DNA of 64,000 nucleotides from Dechloromonas sp. (lineage in GTDB: Bacteria > Pseudomonadota > Gammaproteobacteria > Burkholderiales > Rhodocyclaceae). Shown piece by piece: positions 54,131-63,497 of the stretch (position 1 is the stretch's first letter; each line of letters begins with the position of its first letter). A program made the position numbers and the translations under genes. The notes below the pieces were generated by a model. The model was not told the origin of the DNA and did no database searches. It saw only the letters and a program-made list of their open reading frames with translations. The DNA lies in the NCBI GenBank assembly GCA_011391255.1, contig JAABQV010000007.1:62001-126000 (forward strand). The letters run 5' to 3'.

Positions 54131-55780
54131 TTGAGCGCTTCCTCCTCTTTCCGTTTTATCGCTGCTGATAACGTCCCGCTTCAGGCGGCGTTTGCGATCC
54201 TTGAGACCCTGCCGGCAAACGATCCGGTGCCGGCCGTGACGATGAATGCCGATGGCCGTTTGCTGATCATTGGTGAGATGGAAGTGGCTGCAGGTTGGGC
54301 TGAGCGTCTGGCCGCGCAGCGGCAGGTGACGGTTTTTTCTCTGTCATCGCAAAACCTTACGGTCGACGCCGTTTTTGAGCCGGAATTTACGATTGAACAG
54401 GGCGATTCACCAACCATGAGTGGCCACCTTGGCGCTTTCGAGTTGCGCTGGAAAACCTCGGCAGGCGAGCGCCAGGCAAGTTTTGATGTGGTCCTTGATC
54501 TCTCGCCGGAAGCCTTTTTCAAACGGGTCGAACTGCCGCCCGGCTATGCTGCGCCGGGGCGTGATCCGCTCGATCAGGCCCTGGCGGTGATTGATCTGCT
54601 GGCTTTTGAAGGCGAGTTCGAGAAGCCGCGCTATGTCTCTGTCAATGAACGACTTTGCGCGCATAGTCGTTCGCAAAAGACCGGTTGCAGCCAGTGTATT
54701 GACGTTTGCTCGACGGCGGCCATCGTCAGTGCCGGCGACAAGATCGCGCTTGATCCTTACCTTTGCCAGGGCTGCGGCACCTGCACGACGGTGTGCCCGT
54801 CCGGTGCGCTGAGCTTCCAGTATCCGCGTGTCGCCGATGTGGGTCTGGCGCTCAAGGCGCAACTAAAAGCTTATCGCGAAGCGGGTGGCGTTGCGCCCTG
54901 CGTCTTGTTTTACTCGGCGGAGTCTGGTCGCGAAGTTTTGCAAGGGATGCAGCGGGCCGGGCGGGTGTTGCCGGCGCAGGTGATTCCCGTTGAAATCTGG
55001 AGTGCCGATTCGGTCGGGCTTGATCTACTGCTCGGCACGCTGGCGCTCGGTGCGGCACAGGTTGCCGTGCTCGGTGCCGGTTCGCATGATCTGGCACCGC
55101 TAGAGAAGCAGCTCAAGTTTGCTCAGGCAATCCTCAGCGGGCTGGGCTATGCCGGCGAATATCTGCGCGTCCTCGATAGTGAACAGTCGGGCTGGCTGCA
55201 AGGCTTCACCGGATGGGCTGCGCCGGCCGCGATTGCCCCGGCTGATTTTCGTTTGCTCGTCGACAAGCGGACGACCCTCGAATTCGTCATTGACCATCTG
55301 CTCAAGCACGCACCGCAAACCCTTGAAGCCGTCGCTTTGCCGGCCGGTGCGCCGTTTGGATCGGTGACCGTGAGTGCCGCCTGTACCTTGTGCATGTCTT
55401 GCACCAGCGCCTGCCCGGCGAGCGCCTTGAAGGCGGCGGCCGATGCGCCGCGCCTGTCGTTTATCGAGCGCAACTGTCTGCAATGCGGCCTCTGCGTCAA
55501 TACCTGCCCGGAAAACGCGATGACGCTGACGCCGCGTTTGCTGACCTCGAACCGGCGCCAGGAACGCCTGCTGCACGAAGCCGAAGTGTTCTGCTGTAGC
55601 GCCTGCGGCAAGCCAATGGGGGCGGCACCGGCAGTCAAAAACATGATCGCCAAACTGACCGGGCACAGCATGTTTGCGACGCCGGAAGCGCTGGCCCGCC
55701 TGAGCATGTGCGGCGACTGCCGGGTCATCGACCTCGTGCAAAACGAAAGAAGCACCAAGGCTTGGGAGATGTCCGAATGA
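54131..55780 (+). CDS. Multi-cluster 4Fe-4S protein of the formate dehydrogenase operon
   Basis: The protein has about 549 residues and four ferredoxin-type Cys groups: CSQCIDVC, CQGCGTCTTVCPSGAL, CTLCMSCTSACPASAL and CLQCGLCVNTCPENAM. A C-terminal CCSACGKP and MCGDC pair could bind another metal. The start is set at TTG 54131 (aaagg upstream). A longer TTG start at 54095 would fall inside the -12 element of the predicted sigma-54 promoter. It likely passes electrons or serves maturation of the dehydrogenase. The stop overlaps the chaperone gene by 4 nt. Confidence 0.82.
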   Translation: MSASSSFRFIAADNVPLQAAFAILETLPANDPVPAVTMNADGRLLIIGEMEVAAGWAERLAAQRQVTVFSLSSQNLTVDAVFEPEFTIEQGDSPTMSGHLGAFELRWKTSAGERQASFDVVLDLSPEAFFKRVELPPGYAAPGRDPLDQALAVIDLLAFEGEFEKPRYVSVNERLCAHSRSQKTGCSQCIDVCSTAAIVSAGDKIALDPYLCQGCGTCTTVCPSGALSFQYPRVADVGLALKAQLKAYREAGGVAPCVLFYSAESGREVLQGMQRAGRVLPAQVIPVEIWSADSVGLDLLLGTLALGAAQVAVLGAGSHDLAPLEKQLKFAQAILSGLGYAGEYLRVLDSEQSGWLQGFTGWAAPAAIAPADFRLLVDKRTTLEFVIDHLLKHAPQTLEAVALPAGAPFGSVTVSAACTLCMSCTSACPASALKAAADAPRLSFIERNCLQCGLCVNTCPENAMTLTPRLLTSNRRQERLLHEAEVFCCSACGKPMGAAPAVKNMIAKLTGHSMFATPEALARLSMCGDCRVIDLVQNERSTKAWEMSE

Positions 55781-56400
55781 GCGCTGTCATGGAACGCGTG
55801 GTTGCCGCGCCAGTATTGAGCGAAGAAGATCAGGCGCGTGCCGAACATTACGCGGTGCTCTCGCGCCTGTTCGCCAGCCCGCCGGATGCCGCATTTTTGA
55901 GCAAGTTGCCGGCGTTGGCCGCGACCTGGGGAAATTCTAGCAGCGATCTCGGGCGTGCTTGGCTGATGCTCGCCGACGCCGCGCGCGAGATCAGCGCCGA
56001 GCAGCTGGAAGAGGAATACACGCGCATCTTCCTGACCATCGGCCGCCCGGAAGTGATGTTGTTTGGTTCCTTTTACATCGCCGGCTTCCTGATGGAAGAG
56101 CCGGTGGTCGAGTTGCGTGCCGATCTGGCGGAACTGGGTTTGGGTCGGCGGCTGGGGATTACCGAATCGGAAGATCACATCGCCGCCTTGAGCGACGTGA
56201 TGCGTCATTTAATTGTCACCGGCCCCGATGCCAGTGGCCTGGCTCGTCAGAAAGCGTTTTTTGAAGGCCATCTGGCACCTTGGACCGAGGCACTGGCCGA
56301 GGCGCTCGAAGCTGCCGCTGATTCACGTTTTTATTCACGCACGGCCATGCTGGTGCGTGCCTTTTTTGCCATCGAGCGCCTGGCGTTCGATATGGTGTGA
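55777..56400 (+). CDS. TorD/DmsD-family maturation chaperone
   Basis: The 207-residue all-helical protein has the pattern of TorD-like chaperones: AEHYAVLSRLFASPPD, LEEEYTRIFLTIGR with the conserved YTRLF-type motif, LFGSFYIAGFLMEEP and ESEDHIAALSDVMRHL. These proteins bind Tat signal peptides of molybdoenzymes and guard cofactor insertion. The ATG overlaps the previous stop. The client is most likely FdhA, encoded 240 bp downstream. Confidence 0.87.
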   Translation: MSAVMERVVAAPVLSEEDQARAEHYAVLSRLFASPPDAAFLSKLPALAATWGNSSSDLGRAWLMLADAAREISAEQLEEEYTRIFLTIGRPEVMLFGSFYIAGFLMEEPVVELRADLAELGLGRRLGITESEDHIAALSDVMRHLIVTGPDASGLARQKAFFEGHLAPWTEALAEALEAAADSRFYSRTAMLVRAFFAIERLAFDMV

Positions 56401-56424
56401 TTTGAGTTTTTGGAGGAGGGTCAA

Positions 56425-56628
56425 ATGAACAATCAAGAAACCAACCTGAAGCGCCGTGGTTTTCTGTTCGCTGCGGGTGTCGGCAGTGCCGGTGCGGTGG
56501 CGGCAGTTGCCGTTGGCGTCGGCAAGGAAACGACCAAGCCGGTGACCGTTGTAACAGCGAAAGAAAAAGCCAGCGGCTACGCTGAAACCAAGCACATCAG
56601 TAACTATTACCGCACGGCGCGGGTCTGA
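56425..56628 (+). CDS. Small Tat-signal protein of the formate dehydrogenase operon
   Basis: The 67-residue protein is dominated by a Tat signal (LKRRGFLFAAGVGSAGAVAA), followed by a short hydrophilic tail (ETKHISNYYRTARV). A strong Shine-Dalgarno (ggagga) precedes the ATG. Proteins of this type sit just before FdhA genes in many respiratory formate dehydrogenase clusters. They may be a tiny subunit or a decoy for the chaperone. The function is not established. Confidence 0.8.
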   Translation: MNNQETNLKRRGFLFAAGVGSAGAVAAVAVGVGKETTKPVTVVTAKEKASGYAETKHISNYYRTARV

Positions 56629-56642
56629 TCAGGAGACGACCG

Positions 56643-59594
56643 ATGTTAGTCAGAAAAGGTAAATCCGCGACGCAGTCCACGCCCGAAGCCGGCGTGATTT
56701 TGGGCGCAAATCCGGCGTTGACCGCGACCGGCAGGAAGTCCCCGGAGGGGGCAATCAATGGTGTTCTGGCAATGACCATGGATCGCCGCGCCTTCCTCAA
56801 GCGCTCCGGTCTCGTTGCCGGTGGCGGCGCGCTGGCCACCCAGTTGCCCTACAACATGATTGGTTCGGCTGAAGCCGCCGATGTTGCCAAGGACAAAACC
56901 GGCGTCGAGGTTAAACGCACCATTTGTACCCACTGCTCGGTTGGCTGTGCGGTTGATGCTGTCGTTGAAAACGGCGTCTGGGTGCGTCAGGAGCCGGTCT
57001 TCGATTCGCCGATCAACCTCGGTGCGCACTGCGCCAAGGGCGCTGCGGTGCGCGAACACGGGCACGGCGAACATCGTTTGAAGTATCCGATGAAGCTGGT
57101 CGACGGCAAATACAAAAAGATCAGCTGGGATCAGGCGATCACTGAAATCGGCGACAAGCTGCTGGCAATCCGCAAGGAAAGCGGCCCGGATGCGACCTAC
57201 TGGGTCGGCTCCTCGAAGCACAGCAACGAGCAGGCCTACATGTTCCGCAAGTTCGTGTCCTTCTTCGGCACCAACAACATGGACCACCAGGCGCGCATCT
57301 GTCACTCGACGACGGTGGCCGGTGTTGCCAATACCTGGGGTTATGGCGCGATGACCAACTCCTACAACGACATGCAGTTTTCCAAGGCAGCGTTGTACAT
57401 TGGTTCGAATGCCGCCGAAGCACACCCGGTCTCCATGCTGCACATGCTGCATGCCAAGGAAAACGGCTGCAAGATGGCGGTCGTCGATCCGCGCTTTACA
57501 CGGACGGCGGCGAAAGCCGACATTTATTCGCGTATCCGTTCCGGTACCGACATCCCCTTCATCTGGGGCATGCTCTATCACATCTTCAAAAACGGCTGGG
57601 AAGACACCGCCTACCTCAAGGCCCGCGTGCACGGCATTGAGAAGGTCAAGGAAGAGGTGATGAAATGGACGCCGGACAAGGTTCAGGACGTCACCGGTAT
57701 TCCGGAAGCTGAAGTGCTGCGTATTGCCGAGATGCTGGCCAAGAACAAGCCGTCCACCGTTGTCTGGTGTATGGGCCAGACCCAGCATACGGTCGGTAAC
57801 GCCAATGTCCGCGCCATGTGTATTTTGCAACTGGTGCTCGGTAACGTCGGCGTCTCCGGCGGCGGCACCAACATCTTCCGTGGTCACGACAATGTTCAGG
57901 GCGCCACCGACGTTGGCCCGAACCCGGATTCGCTGCCCGGCTATTACGGCCTCGCTGCTGGCTCATGGAAGCACTGGTGCGGCGTCTGGGGGGTTGATTA
58001 CGAGTGGGTCAAGAGCCAGTTTTCATCGCAGGTGATGATGGAAAAATCCGGGATTACCGTCTCGCGCTGGATCGACGGTGTGCTGGAAAAGAATGAGAAC
58101 ATCGACCAGGATTCCAACCTGCGCGCCGTCGTCTATTGGGGTATGGCGCCGAACAGCCAGACGCGCGGACTGGAAATGGTCGAGGCAATGAAATTGCTCG
58201 ATCTGCTGGTCGTTATCGATCCCTACCCATCGGCCACCGCCGCGATGTCGGCAATGATGCGCAAGGATGGCGTCTATCTGCTGCCGGCCTGCACGCAGTT
58301 CGAAACAGTCGGTTCGCGCACCGCCTCCAACCGTTCCATCCAGTGGGGCGAGAAGGTCATCGAGCCGCTGTTTGAATCGAAGCCCGACCACACCATCATG
58401 TACGCCTTCGCCAAGAAGTTCGGTTTCGAGAAGGAGTTCTGCAAGAATATCAAGGTTATCAAGGACAAGCAGGGCTGGGATGAGCCGGAGATCGAGGACA
58501 TCCTGCGTGAAATCAACAAGGGTTGCTGGACCATCGGTTACACCGGCCAGTCGCCGGAGCGTCTGAAGCTGCACATGAAGAACATGCACACCTTCGACGT
58601 CAAAACCCTGCGCGCCAAGGGTGGCCCGTGTGATGGCGATTACTTCGGCCTGCCCTGGCCGTGCTACGGGACGCCGGAAATGAAGCATCCCGGCACGCCC
58701 AATCTCTACGATACCTCGAAGCATGTGATGGATGGCGGCGGTAATTTCCGCGCCAACTTCGGTGTCGAGAAGGATGGCATTTCGCTGCTGGCGGAAGACG
58801 GTTCGGCCTCGAAGGGTGCCGATCTGCAGATGGGTTATCCGGAATTCGACCATGTGCTGCTCAAGAAACTGGGCTGGTGGGATGACCTGACCGACGACGA
58901 AAAGAAGCTCGCCGAGGGCAAGAACTGGAAGACTGACCGCTCCGGCGGCATCCAACGTGTCGTCATGAAGGTGCATGGCTGCCATCCGTTCGGCAATGCC
59001 AAGGCGCGGGCAGTGGTCTGGAACTTCCCTGATCCGGTACCGGTGCACCGCGAGCCGATGTACTCGCCGCGCCCCGATCTCGTTGAAAAATATCCGCAGG
59101 GCGCTGACAAAAAGAATTTCTGGCGCCTGCCGACCTTGTTTAAAACACTGCAGGACAAGGTCAAGGATATCTCCAAGGAGTTCCCGATCATCATGACCTC
59201 CGGCCGTTTGGTCGAATACGAGGGCGGTGGCGAGGAAACGCGTTCCAATCCATGGCTGGCCGAACTGCAGCAGGAGATGTTCGCCGAGGTCAATCCGAAG
59301 GATGCCAACGATGCCGGTGTGCGCAATGGTGAGTTCATGTGGGTTGAGACGCCGACCAAGGGCCGCATGAAGCTGCGTGCCCAGGTGACTGAACGGGTGG
59401 CGGCGGGAACCGTTTTCCTGCCCTTCCATTTCTCCGGCTGGTGGCAGGGCAAAGACATGCTTGAGTACTACCCGGACGGCGCTGCGCCGATTGTGCGTGG
59501 GGAATCGGTCAACCAGGGGACAACCTATGGTTACGACTCGGTGACCATGATGCAGGAAACCAAAACCACTTTGTGCCGCGTAGTTCGCGCTTAA
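56643..59594 (+). CDS. fdhA: Formate dehydrogenase catalytic subunit FdhA (bis-MGD, Cys-containing)
   Basis: A 983-residue periplasmic molybdopterin/tungstopterin oxidoreductase. A 46-residue leader precedes the Tat motif MDRRAFLKRSG. The [4Fe-4S] cluster is bound by Cys95, Cys98, Cys102 and Cys130 (ICTHCSVGCAVD, GAHC). The metal ligand is Cys220 in ARICHSTTVAG, where FdhH-type enzymes have selenocysteine. His at the next position and the C-terminal GTTYGYDSVT block fit formate dehydrogenases. It oxidises formate and passes electrons to FdhB. The good Shine-Dalgarno (aggag) supports the ATG at 56643 despite the long pre-Tat segment. Confidence 0.93.
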   Translation: MLVRKGKSATQSTPEAGVILGANPALTATGRKSPEGAINGVLAMTMDRRAFLKRSGLVAGGGALATQLPYNMIGSAEAADVAKDKTGVEVKRTICTHCSVGCAVDAVVENGVWVRQEPVFDSPINLGAHCAKGAAVREHGHGEHRLKYPMKLVDGKYKKISWDQAITEIGDKLLAIRKESGPDATYWVGSSKHSNEQAYMFRKFVSFFGTNNMDHQARICHSTTVAGVANTWGYGAMTNSYNDMQFSKAALYIGSNAAEAHPVSMLHMLHAKENGCKMAVVDPRFTRTAAKADIYSRIRSGTDIPFIWGMLYHIFKNGWEDTAYLKARVHGIEKVKEEVMKWTPDKVQDVTGIPEAEVLRIAEMLAKNKPSTVVWCMGQTQHTVGNANVRAMCILQLVLGNVGVSGGGTNIFRGHDNVQGATDVGPNPDSLPGYYGLAAGSWKHWCGVWGVDYEWVKSQFSSQVMMEKSGITVSRWIDGVLEKNENIDQDSNLRAVVYWGMAPNSQTRGLEMVEAMKLLDLLVVIDPYPSATAAMSAMMRKDGVYLLPACTQFETVGSRTASNRSIQWGEKVIEPLFESKPDHTIMYAFAKKFGFEKEFCKNIKVIKDKQGWDEPEIEDILREINKGCWTIGYTGQSPERLKLHMKNMHTFDVKTLRAKGGPCDGDYFGLPWPCYGTPEMKHPGTPNLYDTSKHVMDGGGNFRANFGVEKDGISLLAEDGSASKGADLQMGYPEFDHVLLKKLGWWDDLTDDEKKLAEGKNWKTDRSGGIQRVVMKVHGCHPFGNAKARAVVWNFPDPVPVHREPMYSPRPDLVEKYPQGADKKNFWRLPTLFKTLQDKVKDISKEFPIIMTSGRLVEYEGGGEETRSNPWLAELQQEMFAEVNPKDANDAGVRNGEFMWVETPTKGRMKLRAQVTERVAAGTVFLPFHFSGWWQGKDMLEYYPDGAAPIVRGESVNQGTTYGYDSVTMMQETKTTLCRVVRA

Positions 59595-59611
59595 GAATTA
59601 GGAGAAAAACA

Positions 59612-60247
59612 ATGGCTCGCATGAAATTTCTCTGTGACGCGGAACGCTGCATCGAGTGCAACGGCTGTGTCACCGCCTGTAAAAACGAACACGAACTGCC
59701 GTGGGGGGTTAACCGCCGCCGCGTCGTGACGATTAACGACGGCGTGCCGGGCGAGAAGTCGATTTCGGTCTCCTGCATGCACTGCTCGGACGCACCGTGC
59801 ATGGCAGTTTGCCCGACCGACTGCTTCTACAAGACTGAAGAAGGCGTCGTGCTGCATAACAAGGATGCCTGTATCGGCTGCGGTTACTGCTTCTTCGCCT
59901 GCCCGTTTGGCGCTCCGCAGTTCCCCAGTGGCCCGGCGGCCTTTGGTGCGCGTGGCAAGATGGACAAATGCACCTTCTGTGCCGGTGGCCCGGAAGAAAA
60001 CGGCTCCAAGGCTGAATTCGAGAACTACGGCCGCAACCGTATCTCCGAAGGCAAGCTGCCAGCCTGTGCCGAAATGTGCGCGACCAAGGCCTTGCTGGCT
60101 GGCGATGCGCCGGTGATTTCCGACATCTTCCGTGACCGCGCATTGCGCCGCGGCAAGGCCGGTGATGCGGCGTGGGGCTGGACGACGGCTTATGGCAAAC
60201 CGGAGCAGGCAGCACCAGCACCGGCAGCCAAGGAGGGTGCAAAATGA
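59612..60247 (+). CDS. fdhB: Formate dehydrogenase iron-sulfur subunit FdhB
   Basis: The 211-residue electron-transfer subunit has four Cys groups: CIECNGCVTACKNEH, CMHCSDAPCMAVCP, CIGCGYCFFACPFGAPQF, and a C-terminal set (KCTFCAGG, CAEMCATKAL). The arrangement is that of the four-cluster DMSO reductase/FdnH-type subunit. It is exported as a complex with FdhA and has no signal of its own. An Ala/Pro-rich tail ends the protein. Its stop overlaps the lipoprotein start by 4 nt. Confidence 0.92.
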   Translation: MARMKFLCDAERCIECNGCVTACKNEHELPWGVNRRRVVTINDGVPGEKSISVSCMHCSDAPCMAVCPTDCFYKTEEGVVLHNKDACIGCGYCFFACPFGAPQFPSGPAAFGARGKMDKCTFCAGGPEENGSKAEFENYGRNRISEGKLPACAEMCATKALLAGDAPVISDIFRDRALRRGKAGDAAWGWTTAYGKPEQAAPAPAAKEGAK

Positions 60248-60465
60248 AAAAATCCCTCTTTTTGGCGTTGACCGTAAGCATCGGCCTGAGCCTCTCGGCT
60301 TGTGGGGAATACTCGCAAGTCGCCAGCTACAAGCCGGGCAATTACCAGGGCAAGTCGGATACCCGGCCCTGGGAAGGCGGTCAGTTTGCCGGCAACAAAC
60401 AGGCTTGGGAGGCGGCGTTAAACAGTCGCAACCAGGCGCAAAACGAGTACAAGAAAGCTAACTGA
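60244..60465 (+). CDS. Small lipoprotein between fdhB and fdhC
   Basis: The 73-residue protein has a lipoprotein signal (LFLALTVSIGLSLSACGEY, Cys near residue 20). The mature part is short and basic-polar, with YKPGNYQGKSDTRPWEGGQF and a helical end. ATGA overlap with fdhB shows tight coupling. Similar small proteins occur at this position in related formate dehydrogenase operons. It may anchor or shape the periplasmic complex, but its role is unknown. Confidence 0.8.
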   Translation: MKKSLFLALTVSIGLSLSACGEYSQVASYKPGNYQGKSDTRPWEGGQFAGNKQAWEAALNSRNQAQNEYKKAN

Positions 60466-60475
60466 GGAGTTGACG

Positions 60476-61483
60476 ATGACGACTTCAAATTTTGCTTCGC
60501 TACTCGGGCGCTGGCTGATCGCCACCTGTCTGATGCTGGCCTGGAGCCTGCCGCTGCGTGCAGCGGATGCCCCACCGACGCAAACGCAGGCCGAACGGCA
60601 GGAAACGCAACCGGGTAACAATGCGCCGATGTGGCGTGAGGTGCGTCAGGACAAGGCGCATTTCACCAACAATCCGGCCAATGAAGCCGGTGTGTTGATC
60701 CAGTCAGGTGGTGATGCCTGGCGCCATCTGCGCAACGGTACGGTGACCTTCTATGGTGGCTGGCTGGTTGTGCTGGTGGTGGCGGCGATCCTGCTCTTTT
60801 ACAAGATCAAAGGGCCTCTGACCAATCATGATCCGTTGACCGGCAAACTGATCCAGCGCTTCCCTCGTTATGAGCGGGTGGTCCATTGGATTACGGCAGG
60901 CACCTTCATTGTGCTGGCAGTGACCGGTTTGGCGATTTTGTTTGGCAAGCACGTCCTGATGCCGATCATTGGTCACGCCATGTTCGGCTACCTGATGTGG
61001 CTCGGCAAAAACCTGCATAACTTCATCGGCCCGCTGTTTGCCTTTTCGACATTGGCGATGATCGCTATCTGGGCGCGTGACAACGTCTGGCAAAACATCG
61101 ATGCATTGTGGATCAGCAAGGCCGGCGGTTTGGTGACCGGCGAGCATGTGCCGTCCGGGCGCTTCAATTTTGGCGAGAAGACCTGGTTCTGGTTCGGCGT
61201 CACCATTCTTGGCTTGACGGTTGCTGTCTCCGGGCTGATTCTTGATTTCCCGAACTTCGGTCAGGGTCGGGCTGACATGCAACTGGCCAGTCTGGTTCAC
61301 GCCATCGCCGCCATCGCCATGCTGCTGCTAGCCCTTGGTCACATTTACATGGGTACCATCGGTGTTGATGGCGCGCTGGATTCAATGAAAACCGGTTATG
61401 TCGACGAAACCTGGGCGCGCGAACACCACGAAGAGTGGTTCAAGGACGTCAAGGCCGGCAAATCCGGGCATCCACAAGGTTAA
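60476..61483 (+). CDS. fdhC: Formate dehydrogenase cytochrome b subunit FdhC (gamma)
   Basis: The 335-residue protein has an N-terminal signal-like segment and an extra periplasmic N-terminal domain (about 30-90). Four transmembrane helices follow, with RFPRYERVVHWITAGTFIVL, MWLGKNLHNFIGPLF and SLVHAIAAIAMLLLALGHIY supplying haem-binding His. It takes electrons from FdhB to the quinone pool. The ATG at 60476 after gaggag is preferred to TTG 60470. Confidence 0.92.
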   Translation: MTTSNFASLLGRWLIATCLMLAWSLPLRAADAPPTQTQAERQETQPGNNAPMWREVRQDKAHFTNNPANEAGVLIQSGGDAWRHLRNGTVTFYGGWLVVLVVAAILLFYKIKGPLTNHDPLTGKLIQRFPRYERVVHWITAGTFIVLAVTGLAILFGKHVLMPIIGHAMFGYLMWLGKNLHNFIGPLFAFSTLAMIAIWARDNVWQNIDALWISKAGGLVTGEHVPSGRFNFGEKTWFWFGVTILGLTVAVSGLILDFPNFGQGRADMQLASLVHAIAAIAMLLLALGHIYMGTIGVDGALDSMKTGYVDETWAREHHEEWFKDVKAGKSGHPQG

Positions 61484-61491
61484 GGGAGGAA

Positions 61492-61815
61492 ATGAAAATG
61501 AAGATCAAAAAAATTGCCCTGATTCTGGCGTTGACCGTAACCACTGCCGGTGCTTGGGCAAAATTGCCGCCACCTTCCGAGGAGGCGGCTGCCAAGGCAG
61601 CTGAAGCCAAAGTTAAGGCAGCAGAAACGGCCAAAGCCGAGGGCGAGTTATTGGGCAAGTATCAGGACAAGGTTGCCCAGAAATACATCGCCGAGCAAAA
61701 GGCCAAAGGCATTACTGTCAAGCCGACGCCGATTGCGCCGCCAGCGCCACCGGCGGCGGCCCCGGCAGTGGTTGCACCGGCCGCCGCAGCGCCTGCTCCT
61801 GCCGCCAAAAAGTAG
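61492..61815 (+). CDS. Secreted Lys/Ala- and Pro/Ala-rich protein closing the formate dehydrogenase operon
   Basis: The 107-residue protein has a signal peptide (KKIALILALTVTTAGAWA). A Lys/Ala/Glu-rich helical segment (about 30-60, likely coiled coil) and a low-complexity Pro/Ala tail follow. A strong Shine-Dalgarno (gggagga) precedes the ATG, 8 nt after fdhC. No domain is recognised. A good terminator follows, so it is the last gene of the operon. It could be a periplasmic spacer or chaperone for the dehydrogenase. Confidence 0.75.
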   Translation: MKMKIKKIALILALTVTTAGAWAKLPPPSEEAAAKAAEAKVKAAETAKAEGELLGKYQDKVAQKYIAEQKAKGITVKPTPIAPPAPPAAAPAVVAPAAAAPAPAAKK

Positions 61816-61833
61816 TACTTATTGCCTGAAGAT

Positions 61834-61863
61834 GCCCGCCCCCAGGGGGCGGGCTATTCTTTT
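61834..61863 (+). terminator. Intrinsic terminator of the formate dehydrogenase operon
   Basis: Very strong GCCCGCCCCC/GGGGGCGGGC stem with a minimal loop, followed by tattctttt. It lies 20 bp after the last gene and abuts the end of the convergent pgm gene, which it may also protect. Confidence 0.8.
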
Positions 61864-63497
61864 CAGGCCAGCGCCGCAGTAACGATTTCCTTGGCCTCGT
61901 CGACGATCTGCTGCAAATGCACGGCGCTCTTGAAGCTCTCGGCGTAGAGCTTGTAAATATCCTCGGTGCCCGACGGACGGGCGGCGAACCAGCCGTTCTC
62001 TGTCGTCACCTTGAGTCCGCCAATCGCCGCATTGTTGCCAGGGGCGCGGGTCAGGCGGGACGTGATCGCTTCGCCAGCCAGTGTTGCAGCGCTGACGCGG
62101 TCGCCGGTCAGTTGCTTGAAGGCGGCCTTCTGCGCTGGGCTGGCCGGGGCGTCGATGCGAATGTAGTAGGGCGTGCCGAAGCGGGCGGCCATTTCCTGAT
62201 AATGCTGGCCGGGGTCCTTGCCGGTGACGGCGGTGATTTCAGCAGCCAGCAGGCCGAGGATGATGCCGTCCTTGTCGGTCGTCCACACCGAAGCATCACG
62301 ACTGAGGAAGCTGGCGCCGGCGCTTTCTTCACCACCGAAGCAGATGCTGCCGTCGAAGAGGCCGCCGGAAAACCACTTGAAGCCGACCGGCACTTCCAGC
62401 AGCTTGCGCCCGAGGCTATTCACGACGCGGTCGATCAAACTGCTCGAAACCAGCGTTTTGCCAACGGCTGCACTGGCCGGCCACTGTGGGCGATGGCCGA
62501 GCAGGTATTGAATGGCGACCGCCAGATAGTGATTCGGGTTGAGCAGGCCAATTGACGGTGTGACGATGCCGTGCCGGTCGACGTCGGCGTCGTTGCCCCA
62601 GGCAATGTCAAACCTGTCCTTGAGGGCGACCAGACTGGCCATCGCAAACGGGCTTGAACAATCCATGCGGATCTTGCCGTCGTGATCGAGGGTCATGAAG
62701 GCAAAGGCCGGATCAACTTTTGGATTGACGACTTCAATATTCAGTCCGTAATGCTCGGCAATCGGCTGCCAGTAAGCGACTGCTGCGCCGCCCAGCGGAT
62801 CGACGCCGATGCGCAGGTTGGCCTGGCGAATCGCTTCCATGTCGATGACTTTGCCCAGTTCGGCAATGTAGGGCGTCATCAGATCGACGGCTTTGGTGTT
62901 CGGCGCGCTCAGCGCCTGCGCGTAGGGCAGGCGTTTGACGCCGCGATTGCCATCAGCCATCAGCGCATTGGCGCGTTGTTCGATCCAGCCGGTGACATCG
63001 GTATCGGCCGGCCCGCCGTGCGGCGGGTTGTATTTGATGCCGCCATCCTGCGGCGGGTTATGCGAGGGCGTGATGACGATGCCGTCGGATTGCGTGCCTT
63101 GGTTGGCGGCGTTGAAGGTCAAAATCGCCCGCGAAATGACTGGTGTTGGCGTATAGCCGTCGTTGGCCTGCAGGTGGGTGATGACTCCGTTGGCGGCGAG
63201 CACTTCGAGTGTCGTCTGTTGTGCAGGGTCGGATAGTGCGTGGGTGTCCTTGCCGAGAAAGAGCGGCCCGCTGATGCCGGCCTGGGCACGGTATTCGGCG
63301 ACTGCCTGGGCAATCGCCAGAATGTGCGCCTCGTTGAAACTGCCGTTGAAGGCGCTGCCGCGATGGCCGCTGGTGCCAAAGGCAACACGTTGGGTTGGAT
63401 CGCTGACGTCCGGGGCGTTCCGGTAGGCCGCCAGCAAGGCGGCAATGTCAGTCAGGCTGGTGGCTGGGGCGACCTGGCCGGCGAGGGGGTGAGCCAT
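61863..63497 (-). CDS. pgm: Phosphoglucomutase (alpha-D-glucose phosphate-specific)
   Basis: The 544-residue enzyme has [20 protein letters not shown], the phospho-Ser loop in [13 protein letters not shown], the metal-binding Asp cluster in [12 protein letters not shown], the sugar-binding [10 protein letters not shown], and the phosphate-binding [13 protein letters not shown] at the C-terminus. It interconverts glucose 1- and 6-phosphate for glycogen and polysaccharide synthesis. Length and motifs match the E. coli Pgm branch. It stands alone, convergent to the formate operon. Confidence 0.95.
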   Translation of the reverse strand: MAHPLAGQVAPATSLTDIAALLAAYRNAPDVSDPTQRVAFGTSGHRGSAFNGSFNEAHILAIAQAVAEYRAQAGISGPLFLGKDTHALSDPAQQTTLEVLAANGVITHLQANDGYTPTPVISRAILTFNAANQGTQSDGIVITPSHNPPQDGGIKYNPPHGGPADTDVTGWIEQRANALMADGNRGVKRLPYAQALSAPNTKAVDLMTPYIAELGKVIDMEAIRQANLRIGVDPLGGAAVAYWQPIAEHYGLNIEVVNPKVDPAFAFMTLDHDGKIRMDCSSPFAMASLVALKDRFDIAWGNDADVDRHGIVTPSIGLLNPNHYLAVAIQYLLGHRPQWPASAAVGKTLVSSSLIDRVVNSLGRKLLEVPVGFKWFSGGLFDGSICFGGEESAGASFLSRDASVWTTDKDGIILGLLAAEITAVTGKDPGQHYQEMAARFGTPYYIRIDAPASPAQKAAFKQLTGDRVSAATLAGEAITSRLTRAPGNNAAIGGLKVTTENGWFAARPSGTEDIYKLYAESFKSAVHLQQIVDEAKEIVTAALA

